Notes under the pieces: model-generated
Seen by the model: the letters and a program-made list of their open reading frames with translations, nothing else
The model's database searches: none
Told to the model about the DNA's origin: nothing
Part shown: positions 26,849-35,934 of the stretch, one piece after another
Layout of the letters: every line of letters begins with the position of its first letter
Numbering within the stretch: position 1 is the first letter of the stretch
Origin: Variovorax sp. PBL-H6
Lineage (GTDB): Bacteria; Pseudomonadota; Gammaproteobacteria; Burkholderiales; Burkholderiaceae_C
DNA length: 64,000 nucleotides
NCBI RefSeq assembly: GCF_901827155.1
Contig: NZ_LR594659.1
Coordinates: forward strand, 5,862,501 to 5,926,500
Direction: 5' to 3'
Made by a program: the position numbers and the translations under genes

Positions 26849-26933
26849 GGCGCTCGCGCCCAGGGGAGTTTCGCGGCCGCAGACATCGGGCTTTCGGCGC
26901 CGGGCATCAGGCCGCTCATCGGAATCATTCCTC

Positions 26934-27746
26934 ATGATGTTTTCGCGCTCATGCGCCCTCGCCGCATTGGCCGGGGCGAGCCTCGTGATGTCGACCCCAG
27001 CGCTCGCCGAGCCTTCGCCCGCGCTGGATCGCTTCAGCTTCTCTGTCGGCGCCTTCCATGCCGAACCCACTCTCGACGCCGGGCTGAACACGCCCTACGG
27101 CCGCTTCGACACGCGCGACATCGAAGGCAGCAAGGTGACCATGCCGCGCATCACCGCCGATGTGCTGTTCGGCGACAGCCAGGGCTTGTCGCTCGACTAC
27201 TACCGGTTCAACCGCAACTATGGCACCGGCTTTGGCAACAGCTTCGCGGTCGGGCCGACCTCGGTCACGGCGCTGGGCAACGTCAGCCTCGACCTCAAGC
27301 TGGACTTCGCCAAGCTGGCCTACAAGTGGTGGATCGGCTCCGGCAACACGGTGCTGGGGCTGGGCGCGGGCCTGGCGTATTACCGCGTCAGCCTGGACAG
27401 CAACGCGCTGGCCGGCGTGAACGGCGCCACCGCGAGCTTCAGCCAGCACGACAGCGACGACGCCTTCGCGCCACTGCTGGAAGTCGGCGTGCGCCACGCC
27501 ATCAGTCCCGACCTGCGCCTGTTCGCCGACGTGTCGGGCGTGCGCAAGGGCGGCAGCAACCTGCGCGGGCACATCTACAACGCCGCCCTCGGCGTGGAGT
27601 GGTTTCCCGTCAAGAACGTGGGCGTGGTGCTCTCGTATGGCGTGAGCGAGATCGAGCTCAAGCGCGACTTCGATGCGCTGAGCAGCACGGCACGGCTGCG
27701 GGTCAAGCTGCAGGGGCCGTCGGCTTTCTTGAAGGCACGGTTCTAG
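26934..27746 (+). CDS. Outer-membrane beta-barrel protein
   Basis: A 270-residue protein with a signal peptide (CALAALAGASLVMSTPALA). The mature part has alternating amphipathic strands (LDRFSFSVGAFHAEP, GLSLDYYRFNRNYG, LAYKWWIGSGNTVLGLGAGL, GVGVVLSYGVSEIELK-like) and ends in Phe (FLKARF), the usual sorting signal for outer-membrane barrels. A small OmpA/OmpW-sized pore or structural protein is likely. The specific family is not recognised. Confidence 0.82.
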   Translation: MMFSRSCALAALAGASLVMSTPALAEPSPALDRFSFSVGAFHAEPTLDAGLNTPYGRFDTRDIEGSKVTMPRITADVLFGDSQGLSLDYYRFNRNYGTGFGNSFAVGPTSVTALGNVSLDLKLDFAKLAYKWWIGSGNTVLGLGAGLAYYRVSLDSNALAGVNGATASFSQHDSDDAFAPLLEVGVRHAISPDLRLFADVSGVRKGGSNLRGHIYNAALGVEWFPVKNVGVVLSYGVSEIELKRDFDALSSTARLRVKLQGPSAFLKARF

Positions 27747-27818
27747 GCGCAAAGGTGGGGGGCTTGTGTAGTATCCGAACGCGCCGTTGCCCGCGGGAGG
27801 GTCGGCTGCTGTGTTCGA

Positions 27819-28244
27819 ATGCTCGCCACCCTCGCCCCGTTTGCTCCGTTCGCCACCATCGTCATCCTGCTGGTGTGGATGGGCTTCTTCATGTGCGGCT
27901 CGCTGCCGCTGATGATCCTGAAGCACGACACCCCGCTGGACGCACTTTTCATCCGCGGTCTCTTCGATGTGTACTACAAGGCCGTGATGGTGACCGCCGG
28001 TGCCGGCGCGCTCGCTCACGCTGCGGTCGGACGCGCCGTCATCGCCACGGGAATGGCCGGCATCGCCTTGATCGCATTCGTCAGCCGCCGGAGCATTCTG
28101 AACCGCATGGATCGGCTGCGCGATGCCATGACAGCCACGGACACGGCCCGCATCCGCCAGTTTCGCCTGCTCCATGTCTGGGGCATGGTCCTCAACCTTG
28201 CGCAGCTTTGCGCGGTCTGCATCGGACTGGTCAAGGCGCTTTGA
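27819..28244 (+). CDS. Small integral membrane protein
   Basis: A 141-residue protein with about four hydrophobic helices: FATIVILLVWMGFFMCGSLP, YYKAVMVTAGAGALAHAAVG, AVIATGMAGIALIAFVS and LLHVWGMVLNLAQLCAVCIG. The size and pattern resemble DUF4149-like membrane proteins, but I would not assign the family. It overlaps the convergent hydrolase gene by 14 bp. Confidence 0.7.
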   Translation: MLATLAPFAPFATIVILLVWMGFFMCGSLPLMILKHDTPLDALFIRGLFDVYYKAVMVTAGAGALAHAAVGRAVIATGMAGIALIAFVSRRSILNRMDRLRDAMTATDTARIRQFRLLHVWGMVLNLAQLCAVCIGLVKAL

Positions 28245-29046
28245 ACGACAACGTGCAGACCTGGTCGAACAAGAGACTGCCAGGCGATGAAAATCGTCGC
28301 AGCAAACTGAAGTGGTCGGCTTGCGGCACGAGGAGCAAGGAGCTGCGGCTTCCCGCCTTGTTCAACGCCTCGTGAAAGCGCCGGCTCTGCGCGATGAATG
28401 CAGGCGTTTCCTCGTCGCCGACAACGACGAGCGCAGGTGCCGCCAGCGCGCGCACGCGATGGAGCGGAGAGCAGGCCGCTGCGCTTGCAGCATCCAGCCC
28501 GAGCTTCTGGTTGAGCGTCGTTGCCAGGAGGGGCGCGAGGTCGAAGATGCCGCTCATGGCAACAACGCCCGCGATGTCCTCGACGCCCGAGAGTGCAAGC
28601 TCGGCCGCGATGTGCGCGCCTGCGGAGTGCCCCGACAGAACCAAGGGCAGACTCTCGGCCTGGTCAGCGGCTGCCCTCGCCCTGATCGCAGGGATGCAAG
28701 CCTGCACAGCCTCGATGAGTTCCGGCAGCGACACGGTCGGGCATAGCGGATAGTTGACCAGCGCGACATTCAGGCCGGCCGCCGTGTAGGCCGGCGCGAT
28801 GAAGCGGAAAGTCGACTTGTCACGTGATTGCCAGTAGCCGGCATGGAAGTACGCGAGCGTGCCCCTGGGCTTCTGGCGCGCCGTGAAGAAGTCGAAGGTC
28901 TGGCGCTCCAACGGCCCGTAGCGGACATCGAGCACGCAGGTCTCGGTGCCGACGGCCGCGACGCTCTCGGCCTCGTACGCAGCCAGCAGCGAAGCAAAGC
29001 CAGGGCGCGACTGGCCTTCTACGTACTGGAACTGGGCGTCTTCCAC
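28231..29046 (-). CDS. Alpha/beta hydrolase, arylformamidase-like
   Basis: A 271-residue hydrolase. The oxyanion-hole segment YFHAGYWQS (family HGGYW) and the nucleophile motif SGHSAGAH match the kynurenine formamidase/esterase branch. The probable Asp is in VVVGDEETPAF and the His in QADHFSLL. It is the last gene of the sulfatase operon, 27 bp after the receptor gene, so it probably hydrolyses an ester or amide made available by that pathway. Kynurenine pathway genes are absent nearby. Confidence 0.85.
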   Translation of the reverse strand: MEDAQFQYVEGQSRPGFASLLAAYEAESVAAVGTETCVLDVRYGPLERQTFDFFTARQKPRGTLAYFHAGYWQSRDKSTFRFIAPAYTAAGLNVALVNYPLCPTVSLPELIEAVQACIPAIRARAAADQAESLPLVLSGHSAGAHIAAELALSGVEDIAGVVAMSGIFDLAPLLATTLNQKLGLDAASAAACSPLHRVRALAAPALVVVGDEETPAFIAQSRRFHEALNKAGSRSSLLLVPQADHFSLLRRFSSPGSLLFDQVCTLSFKAP

Positions 29047-29073
29047 GGTGTTATCGGCTAATCGGCAAATTGG

Positions 29074-30060
29074 CTAGTCGGCCTTGAGGCCGCTGGTCTT
29101 CACGAACTGCGTCCAGCGTTGCAGTTCGCTGCGCATCAGCGTGGTGAACTGATCCGGCGAGTTCGGCGCAGCCGCTTCCATGCCGAGTTCGGACAGCTTG
29201 TCGCGGATCTGGGGCAGCTGCATGATGCGTGTGAGTTCCTGGTTCCACTTGGCGATGATGTCACGCGGCGTGCCCGCCGGTGCAACGATACCCTCCCATT
29301 CCTTCATGTCGAACCCTGCGATGCCGCTCTCGGCCATGGTCGGCACCGACGGCAGCGCGGGAAGGCGGGCGGGGCTGGTCACGGCAACTGCGCGCAGCTT
29401 GCCGGCGTTGACCAGCGGCACGGCCACCGAGGTGGTTGCGAACATGGCCGAGACGTAGCCGCCGAGAAGCGCCTGCACCGCTTCCGATGGCCCCTTGAAA
29501 GGCACATGCAGCATGTCGACCTTGGCGAGCTGCCTGAAGGACTCGCCGATCAGGTGGGCCGGCGAGCCGTTGCCGCCGGAGCCGTAGGTGAGCTTGCCCG
29601 GCTGGGTGCGCGCAAGTTCCACCAGTTCGTTCGCGCTGCGAGCCGGCACCGAGGGTGGCACCACCAGCACGTTGTAGAGCCAGACGAGGTTGGCGATGGG
29701 CACGAAGTCTGCGCTGGTGTCGTAGGGCACCTTGCCGAACAGCGCCGGCAGCACCGTGTGCGTGAGGAACATGACGCCCACCGTGTAGCCGTCGGGCGCT
29801 GCCTTGGCGACGGCGTCCATGCCGATCATCCCCGTCGCGCCAGGGCGGTTGTCGACGATGACGGGCTGCTTCCATGCGTCCTGCAGGCGCTCGGCGACCA
29901 GCCGCGCAAGCACATCGGGCGGGCTGCCGGGCGGCAGCGGCACGACGATCTTGATGGGCCTGGCGGGATAGCCCTGCGCCCAGGCGGGCAGGGTTGCTGC
30001 GGCGAAGGGCGCTGCACCCAGCGCGCCGAGGATCCGTCTGCGTTGAATCATGATGTTCAT
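29074..30060 (-). CDS. Bug family tripartite tricarboxylate transporter receptor
   Basis: A 328-residue periplasmic receptor. A basic N-terminus with IQRRRILGALGAAPFAAATL is followed by PAWAQG and the signature YPARPIKIVVPLPPGSPPDV, with VIVDNRPGATGMIG later. The ATG at 30060 overlaps the cupin stop (ATGA). It sits within the sulfatase-cupin-hydrolase operon, so its ligand may be a product or substrate of those enzymes. Confidence 0.93.
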   Translation of the reverse strand: MNIMIQRRRILGALGAAPFAAATLPAWAQGYPARPIKIVVPLPPGSPPDVLARLVAERLQDAWKQPVIVDNRPGATGMIGMDAVAKAAPDGYTVGVMFLTHTVLPALFGKVPYDTSADFVPIANLVWLYNVLVVPPSVPARSANELVELARTQPGKLTYGSGGNGSPAHLIGESFRQLAKVDMLHVPFKGPSEAVQALLGGYVSAMFATTSVAVPLVNAGKLRAVAVTSPARLPALPSVPTMAESGIAGFDMKEWEGIVAPAGTPRDIIAKWNQELTRIMQLPQIRDKLSELGMEAAAPNSPDQFTTLMRSELQRWTQFVKTSGLKAD

Positions 30061-30509
30061 GCCGCCGATGAAACGGGCGGTGCAAAGATGACGTCGTACT
30101 CGCGCGCCGCGGCCACCACTTCGGCCGGGCTCGACATGTTGTGGATGCGGCGGTAGAGCGCCTGCAGCTTGCCGGCGGGCGTGGCCCAGAAGAGGGCGGT
30201 GACGGGTTCGCCGGTGTTGTTGAAGAAGGCATGCGGGATGCCGCGGGGCATGCGCACCAGGTCGCCGGCGCCGGCCGAGGTCTTCTTGCCTCCCAGCATG
30301 AGGTCGATGCGGCCATCGAGCACGAAGATGTACTCGTCCTGGTAGGGGTGCACGTGGGGTGGCACGAAGGTCTCGACCGGGAAGGTCGCATGCCAGGAGA
30401 AGCTGTCGTCGGTGGACTGCTTGGGCACGTACACCTGGCCGAGGATGTTCCACGACACACCGTCGATGCCGGTCTGCGCGCGCGTGATGTCGGGGGTTTC
30501 AATGGTCAT
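30057..30509 (-). CDS. Cupin domain protein
   Basis: A 150-residue single-domain cupin. The first motif, PPHVHPYQDEYIFVLDGRID, supplies two His and a Glu, and the second, MPRGIPHAFFNNTGEP, supplies the third His, so a metal-binding active site is likely. The C-terminal helical region contains IHNMSSPAEVVAAAREYD. It could be an isomerase or dioxygenase, or act on the sulfatase product. Its start overlaps the sulfatase stop region by 11 bp. Confidence 0.85.
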   Translation of the reverse strand: MTIETPDITRAQTGIDGVSWNILGQVYVPKQSTDDSFSWHATFPVETFVPPHVHPYQDEYIFVLDGRIDLMLGGKKTSAGAGDLVRMPRGIPHAFFNNTGEPVTALFWATPAGKLQALYRRIHNMSSPAEVVAAAREYDVIFAPPVSSAA

Positions 30510-32202
30510 GGGACGTTCCTTCCTGGCGGGTGAGGCGATCGAGCGTGGATTTCACAAGGGGGTTGGTCGATGCGAAGCGCGGCTTGAAGCTCTTGCGCGC
30601 CTCGCTCAGGTCTTCTTCGTCCCAGTAGCCGATGAGGATGCCGCCCTCGGAAATGCGGGGCTGGATTTCCATCGTCTCGATGGCACCGTCGGGAATGGTC
30701 ACGCGCTGGCGCGGCTGGCGTGCCCAGCGAAACAGGGCCTCGTGCAGGCGCTGGCGGACGCCCTCGTGTTCGGGTGCGGCGCCGAGGTCGACGAATTCGT
30801 TCGGGTCGGACGCGAGGTCGAACAGCATCGGACGGTAGCCTTCGGCCAGCACGTATTTCCAGCGGCCGTCGGAGATCATCCGCAGCCAGGCATCGCGCGA
30901 CGGCGTGCCCAGGGCAATGCGCGAGTCCTGGAAGGCGTAGTCGTACTCGCAGACGACGTGCTCGCGCCAGTCGTGCGGACGCTGGCCGAACAGCAGCGGG
31001 CGCAGCGAGCGGCCGTCCATGATGTGGGGCACCGGGGCGCCGCCGCAGGCGTCCAGGAAGGTCGGCGCCAGGTCGACCGCCTCGACCAATGCCTCGCAGC
31101 GCGTGCCTCGCGTGGCGTCGGCGCGCGCGTCGGGGTCGTACACGATCAGCGGTGCGCGAATGATCGGCTCGTGGAACAGGTCTTTCTCACCCATCCAGTG
31201 GTCGCCGAGGTAGTCGCCATGGTCCGAGGTGAAGACGATCATCGTCGTCTCCATCAGCCCGCGCTCCTCCAGGAAGCCGAAGAGCTTGCCGAGCTGGTCG
31301 TCGATCTGCTTGATCAGGCCCATGTAGCCCGGCATGACGGCGTCGCGCACACCTTCGCGCGAGAAAGTCCTGGACACGCGGTGCTTCATCATCGCGTCGT
31401 ACACCGGGTGCGGATCGTGGCGCTCGGCCTCCGAGCGAACCACCGGCAACGCATCCTCGGCCGTGTACATGCTGGCGTAGGGCTCGGGAACGATGTAGGG
31501 CCAGTGCGGCTTGATGTACGACAGGTGCAGGCACCAGGGCTGGTCGCCGGACTCGGCAATGAAGTCCATTGCGCGGCGCGTGATGTAGGGCGTCTCGGAG
31601 TGTTCGTCGGGCACGCGTGCCGGCCGGTTGGAGTACTTCAGGAACCAGCCGGAACGGAGCTGGCCGTCGTCGTCGACGGTGGAGTTGGCCCATTGCTCCC
31701 ACGGGTTGTCGCCGTCGAAGCCCTGCCTGCGCAAGTAGTCGTTGTAGCTGGGGTCCGGGTCATGGCCGGAGTAAGGGTGGATGCCGTCGTCGCGCTCGTA
31801 GGGATCGAAGCCGCATTCGGCGATGCGCACCCCGATGGTGGAGGCCGGGTCGATGCCGAGGCGCGACATGCCTGCCAGGTCGGCGCGCATGTGGGTCTTG
31901 CCGACCAGCACCGAGCGCACGCCCAGCGGGCGCAGGTGGTCGCCGATCGTCATCTCGCCCGCCTTGAGCGGCACGAAGTTCCAGCTGGCGCCGTGCGAGT
32001 GAACGTAGCGGCCGGTGTAGTAGCTCATGCGCGACGGCCCGCACACTGGCGACTGCACGTAGGCGCGGTCGAAGATCACGCCGCGCGCGGCCAGCGCATC
32101 GAGGTTCGGCGTCTTCAGCCTGGGGTGGCCAAAGCACGACAGGTGGTCCGCGCGAAGCTGGTCGCACATGATGAAGAGGATGTTCTTCACGCGTCGGGTC
32201 AT
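30499..32202 (-). CDS. Sulfatase/phosphonate monoester hydrolase family protein
   Basis: A 567-residue alkaline-phosphatase-superfamily enzyme. The N-terminal metal site is in NILFIMCDQLRADHLSCFG. The formylglycine motif SPVCGPSR places the modifiable Cys at about residue 54 (CxPxR), and VFTSDHGDYLGDH is the C-terminal metal motif. No signal peptide is seen, so it should be cytoplasmic; maturation would need a formylglycine-generating enzyme elsewhere. Substrates could be sulfate esters or phosphonate monoesters. ATG at 32202 is preferred to the upstream in-frame start at 32268. It is the first gene of a four-gene operon. Confidence 0.9.
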   Translation of the reverse strand: MTRRVKNILFIMCDQLRADHLSCFGHPRLKTPNLDALAARGVIFDRAYVQSPVCGPSRMSYYTGRYVHSHGASWNFVPLKAGEMTIGDHLRPLGVRSVLVGKTHMRADLAGMSRLGIDPASTIGVRIAECGFDPYERDDGIHPYSGHDPDPSYNDYLRRQGFDGDNPWEQWANSTVDDDGQLRSGWFLKYSNRPARVPDEHSETPYITRRAMDFIAESGDQPWCLHLSYIKPHWPYIVPEPYASMYTAEDALPVVRSEAERHDPHPVYDAMMKHRVSRTFSREGVRDAVMPGYMGLIKQIDDQLGKLFGFLEERGLMETTMIVFTSDHGDYLGDHWMGEKDLFHEPIIRAPLIVYDPDARADATRGTRCEALVEAVDLAPTFLDACGGAPVPHIMDGRSLRPLLFGQRPHDWREHVVCEYDYAFQDSRIALGTPSRDAWLRMISDGRWKYVLAEGYRPMLFDLASDPNEFVDLGAAPEHEGVRQRLHEALFRWARQPRQRVTIPDGAIETMEIQPRISEGGILIGYWDEEDLSEARKSFKPRFASTNPLVKSTLDRLTRQEGTSHDH

Positions 32203-32281
32203 GCCGGCTCCTGTCGTGGTTGGGTATGCGCCGAATGCTAGTGGCCGCATCGGCGGCTGTCGCGTCACACGTTCTCATGCC

Positions 32282-32298
32282 GATTACCATGGGTTATC
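32282..32298. promoter_or_regulatory. Candidate LysR-type binding site
   Basis: GATTACC-N3-GGTTATC is a near-perfect dyad containing a T-N11-A core. It lies between the sulfatase operon and the divergent LysR gene, 20 bp before the LysR start, as expected for an autoregulated LysR site. Confidence 0.5.
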
Positions 32299-32317
32299 GC
32301 AATCCCTCGGGCTCACC

Positions 32318-33229
32318 ATGCGGCTCCAGCATCTTCATCTGCTGCTGACACTTGCCAGGACGGGCAGCCTGCGTGCCTCGGCGCAGGCACTCAACGTGTC
32401 CCAGCCGGCGCTGACGAAGGCCTTGCGCCAGCTCGAAGACGAGTTCGGCACGTCACTCGTGATACGCACACCGAAGGGAGTCCGGCTGGCCCCGGCCGGC
32501 GAGCTGATCGCGGCACGCGCGGCCACCGTCGTGCGTGAAATCGATCGAGCGCGCGAAGAGGTCGCGTGGCATCTGCGGCATGCCGAGGCGCGGGTGACCA
32601 TCGGCGTGTCGCCCGTCGCCGCGATCCTGCTGGCGCCGGGCGCGGTGGAGCGCTTCGGCGCGAGATGGCCCCAGGTGAGCCTGCGCATGCGCGATGCGCT
32701 CTATCCGCGCGCGCTGGAGCAGGTGCGCGCCGGCGAGCTCGACATGGCACTGGGGCCCTTACCCACCGAGGGGGTCGGCCGCGACCTGGTCGTTCAGCCG
32801 CTCTTCGACAGTGCATCGGTGCTCGTCGCACGCCGCAGCCATCCGCTCGCGCGTGCCAGGAAACTTGCCGAGCTGCTCGACACGGGCTGGGTGCTCACGG
32901 GGCCGCCCGGCGGGCCTGGCGACCCGCGCAACATCCCGTTCGACACGACGAGCAACCGCACGCCGCAAGTTCGCCTCGAATGCGAGTCCTTTGCCACGCT
33001 GCTCGCGCTCATGCCGAGGCTGGACGTGATCGGAATCATGCCCAAGGGCTTCTTCGATCGTTATGGTCCCGGAATGGACCTCGTCAAGTTGCCGATTGCC
33101 GACGTGCTGCCCAACACCACGATCCACGTGCTGCACCGCGCCGACGCGCCGCTCACGCTGCCTGCGCAGCGGCTGCTTGAAGCGTTCCTCGCCGAAGCCC
33201 ACGCGCTGCGGACAACGCTACAGGCTTGA
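32318..33229 (+). CDS. LysR family transcriptional regulator
   Basis: A 303-residue regulator. The N-terminal helix-turn-helix is LLLTLARTGSLRASAQALNV then SQPALTKALRQLEDEFGT, and the effector domain starts near residue 95 (ARVTIGVSPVAAILLAPGAV) and contains GELDMALGPL. It is divergent from the sulfatase operon and probably activates it in response to a pathway compound. The start at 32318 gives the usual MRLQHLHLLL opening. Confidence 0.93.
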   Translation: MRLQHLHLLLTLARTGSLRASAQALNVSQPALTKALRQLEDEFGTSLVIRTPKGVRLAPAGELIAARAATVVREIDRAREEVAWHLRHAEARVTIGVSPVAAILLAPGAVERFGARWPQVSLRMRDALYPRALEQVRAGELDMALGPLPTEGVGRDLVVQPLFDSASVLVARRSHPLARARKLAELLDTGWVLTGPPGGPGDPRNIPFDTTSNRTPQVRLECESFATLLALMPRLDVIGIMPKGFFDRYGPGMDLVKLPIADVLPNTTIHVLHRADAPLTLPAQRLLEAFLAEAHALRTTLQA

Positions 33230-33245
33230 CCCGTCCTTCCGGCCG

Positions 33246-34157
33246 ATGATCACCACCGTGACACCCTTGATCGAGACGCTGACCGAAGTCAACACCGTCG
33301 ACCTGCTGGAGTCGACTGGCCTGCTGTGTCTGCGTGACACGCCTTTGCGTCGTTTGTTCCGGCCTGCGGCCCGTCGCTTTGCGCGAACTGCGCACGAGTT
33401 CGACGCCCGCGTCGGCGAACATGGCCTGGCGCAAGGCAGTGCCTGGCTGATGAGCCGGATGACCGCCGGCATCATCACCTCGGGCCTGGAACACGTTCCG
33501 CGGAAAGGGCCTGTGATCATCCTGGCCAACCATCCCGGAATGACGGACACGGTCGCGCTCTTCACCAGTCTTGCGTCGCGTCCCGACCTTCGGGTGATCG
33601 CATCGGATCGGCCGTTCCTTCGCGCCCTGCCCCATGTTGCGCGGCAACTGATCTTTCTGCCCGATGAGGAACGCGGGCACATGGCAGTCGTTCGAGCTGC
33701 CGGCAGGCATTTGCAGGAAGGCGGTGCCCTGCTGACCTTCCCGGCCGGAGAGATCGAGCCGGACCCCGCCACCTTTGGCCTGGAGCGGGCAGCCGCGTCA
33801 TTGCAGAACTGGTCGATCAGCTACGCCTTGTTCGCCAGGCTGGTTCCTGAAGCGCGGTTTGTGCCGGCGCTGGTGAGCCACGTCATTTCGCCGGATGCAC
33901 AGCGGCATCCGCTGACGCGGTTGTACCGGACAGCGCGCAACAAGGAGAGGATCGCTGCAACGCTGCAGGTGATGCTGCCGCGCTACCGCGACCTGGTCGC
34001 GAGGGTCACGTTCGGGAACGCGTCGAGGTTGGGCGTGTGCGGGGCGCAGGCGCTTGGCGCATCCATTGCTGCGCAGATGCGTCAGCTTCTCTTTGCGGAC
34101 GGACCGGCGCAGCACACCGGCGGATCGCTGGATCCGCTCATGCCGAGTCGAAACTGA
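33246..34157 (+). CDS. 1-acyl-sn-glycerol-3-phosphate acyltransferase-like protein
   Basis: A 303-residue PlsC-type protein. The catalytic NHxxxxD motif is present as NHPGMTD, preceded by RKGPVIILA, and the glycerol-phosphate pocket motif appears as LLTFPAGEIEPD (usual FPEGT). The C-terminal region contains RFVPALVSHVISPDAQRHPL. It probably transfers an acyl chain to a glycerophosphate or related acceptor at the membrane. It follows the LysR gene after 16 bp but is probably not part of that pathway. Confidence 0.78.
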   Translation: MITTVTPLIETLTEVNTVDLLESTGLLCLRDTPLRRLFRPAARRFARTAHEFDARVGEHGLAQGSAWLMSRMTAGIITSGLEHVPRKGPVIILANHPGMTDTVALFTSLASRPDLRVIASDRPFLRALPHVARQLIFLPDEERGHMAVVRAAGRHLQEGGALLTFPAGEIEPDPATFGLERAAASLQNWSISYALFARLVPEARFVPALVSHVISPDAQRHPLTRLYRTARNKERIAATLQVMLPRYRDLVARVTFGNASRLGVCGAQALGASIAAQMRQLLFADGPAQHTGGSLDPLMPSRN

Positions 34158-34575
34158 CTGCGCATGGAGCGTGACGCGCGTCGATACATTCGCTCAACGA
34201 TCACCGTTGAAAGTCGCTGATGCTGCCGGACATACTGTCGGGCGTCTCTACGGCAATGCCAAGGGCGACCATGTCGTCGTCCGCATCGGCAATGCCCTCG
34301 GATCGCTCCGGCTCGTGGAGGAGCCGCCCTACGCGATGCCGATGGAATCGACGAACTCGATTCTGTGGACCGGCCCGCGCTGCGGCGGCCAGGCGGTCAT
34401 CCCTGCCGGCGGCGCGCTCAAAGCAAGAGGGGCCTCCTCGCCAAGCGCGAGCGATCGAAGGGCCGTACCTAGCGTAAACACCGATGCTGCGACATGGCTC
34501 AAGCCGCACACTTACCAACCGGCGGGTCGGTTTGTTTGTAGCGAATCTGGATCTAGCGGCAACACAAGGAGACCT
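34158..34575 (+). pseudogene. Gene remnant (about 34204-34420) in an otherwise gene-free stretch
   Basis: The frame in line with the downstream SnoaL-like gene reads LKVADAAGHTVGRLYGNAKG, then HVVVRIGNALGSLRLVEEPP and STNSILWTGPRCGGQAVIPA. This resembles the internal part of small secreted proteins of the 'D-x-x-G-K-T-V-G-R-L' type. No start codon or signal peptide is found, and the frame runs into the next gene without a stop. It is best read as a 5'- and 3'-truncated remnant. The promoter of the aromatic operon should lie after it, between about 34430 and 34560. Confidence 0.4.
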
Positions 34576-35124
34576 ATGTTGAAGACCACGGACGAGATGT
34601 TGCGCGAATGGGTCGTGAAGGATCGATTGCACGACTTGGAGATGGCCTACTGCCGCGGGGTGGACCGGCGCGACGCAGCACTGCTGCATTCCATCTTCTT
34701 CGAGGACGCAATCGAGGAACACGGGGATATGTACAGCGGTCGCGCGACAGAGTTCGCCGAATGGGTGTTCCGCGACTTCCTGCCGAAGTACGAACTCACT
34801 GCTCACTATGTGCTCAACGAGTGGTACCGCGTCGACGGCGAAAAGGCCGAGGGTGAGACGCACCGCCTTTCCTACCATCGCACACGGGCCGCGGACGGGC
34901 CGGCCACAGAGGCCATAGCCGCCTGCCGCACCTTCAATCGGTATGAGTGTCGCGAAGGCTTGTGGAAGATCTCCCACCGCAGCGTGGTCCGCGACTGGGT
35001 GACCGAGCGCCCTGTTGACGACTCGCTCTACCACGGGCACTTCGGCATGGCGCTGAGCCAGCCGAACGATCAGGACGCGTCGTATCGGCTTCTTTCTCTT
35101 TTTCCGCGCGGCGATCGGCTCTAG
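34576..35124 (+). CDS. SnoaL/NTF2-like (nuclear transport factor 2) family protein
   Basis: A 182-residue cone-fold protein. VVKDRLHDLEMAYCRGVDRR then DAALLHSIFFEDAIEEHGDM is the typical SnoaL_4-type opening, and the middle strand region is YELTAHYVLNEWYRVDGEKA. Members are isomerases, hydrolases or small dehydratases on aromatic or polyketide-like compounds. A strong AAGGAG precedes the ATG at 34576. It is the first gene of the gentisate-type operon, so it probably acts on the same or a precursor compound. Confidence 0.85.
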   Translation: MLKTTDEMLREWVVKDRLHDLEMAYCRGVDRRDAALLHSIFFEDAIEEHGDMYSGRATEFAEWVFRDFLPKYELTAHYVLNEWYRVDGEKAEGETHRLSYHRTRAADGPATEAIAACRTFNRYECREGLWKISHRSVVRDWVTERPVDDSLYHGHFGMALSQPNDQDASYRLLSLFPRGDRL

Positions 35125-35143
35125 GCAAGAAAGGAGCGATGTG

Positions 35144-35863
35144 ATGAAGATCGGAATCATCGGCACCGGCAACATGGGGCGCATTCTGGGTTGCGGATGG
35201 GCTGTCCACGGGCACGAAGTCTTCTTCGGCGCGCGCAATCCGCAGACTGCCATCGAGGCCGCCGACCTGGCGCAAAAGAATGGCGCTGCGGGCGCGCGGG
35301 CAGGCAGCAATCGCGAAGCAGCCCTCTTTGGCGACGTGATTTTCTACAGCGTTCGCGACGTGGAGCCCAGTCACGTGATCGGTGACATTTCCGCATTGGA
35401 CGGAAAGGTCGTGATCGATCCGAATAACTGGCCAATCCCTGAAGGGAAATTCGACTTCGCACCAGTTGCGCAGTCGCTCGCAGAAAAGCTCCAAGCATGG
35501 CTTCCTCGAAGCCGCGTGGTGAAGTGCTTCAACACGATGGCACAGGAGTTGTTCGAAATGCCGGTCGCCGAACTGCGCGCGCAGAAGGTCTCGGCGTTCA
35601 TCGCCTCTGACTTCGCTGACGCGCGCGAGGCCGTCGTCGGCCTGGCGCGCGATCTGGGCCTCGCGCCGGTGGACATGGGGCCACTGCGAAACGCGCGGAT
35701 TGTCGAACCACTGGGCGATGTCATCCGCTATCTCATCCTCGGTGCTGGCCTTGGTCCCTACACCACGTTGAAGGTCGATGTGCTGGAACCGGCGGAGGCC
35801 GGCCGATTTGGCGGGCGCCACGCTTCCGCTTGGTGGGCCCGAAACGCCGCGACGAGCCGATGA
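35144..35863 (+). CDS. NAD(P)-binding oxidoreductase, NADPH:F420 reductase-like
   Basis: A 239-residue protein with the Rossmann opening MKIGIIGTGNMGRILGCGWA, then HEVFFGARNPQ, matching the F420_oxidored/NADP-coenzyme-binding family. VIDPNNWPIPEG and VKCFNTMAQELFEMP are family-like. Despite the family name, most betaproteobacterial members are plain NAD(P)-dependent proteins. A GTG three bases upstream is less favoured because AAGGAG is spaced correctly for the ATG. It lies 19 bp after the SnoaL-like gene in the same operon. Confidence 0.85.
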   Translation: MKIGIIGTGNMGRILGCGWAVHGHEVFFGARNPQTAIEAADLAQKNGAAGARAGSNREAALFGDVIFYSVRDVEPSHVIGDISALDGKVVIDPNNWPIPEGKFDFAPVAQSLAEKLQAWLPRSRVVKCFNTMAQELFEMPVAELRAQKVSAFIASDFADAREAVVGLARDLGLAPVDMGPLRNARIVEPLGDVIRYLILGAGLGPYTTLKVDVLEPAEAGRFGGRHASAWWARNAATSR

Positions 35864-35934
35864 GACGCTCGCTCTCCGAGAACCATGAAACACGAGCCGT
35901 TTGGCTGCCCACGAGAACGAACTGGAGATTCACG

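Noticed and set aside
29119..32241. Long plus-strand frames opposite the receptor, cupin and sulfatase genes
   Set aside because: Antisense shadows with His/Val/Arg-biased composition. The minus-strand genes carry clear motifs and coupled starts.
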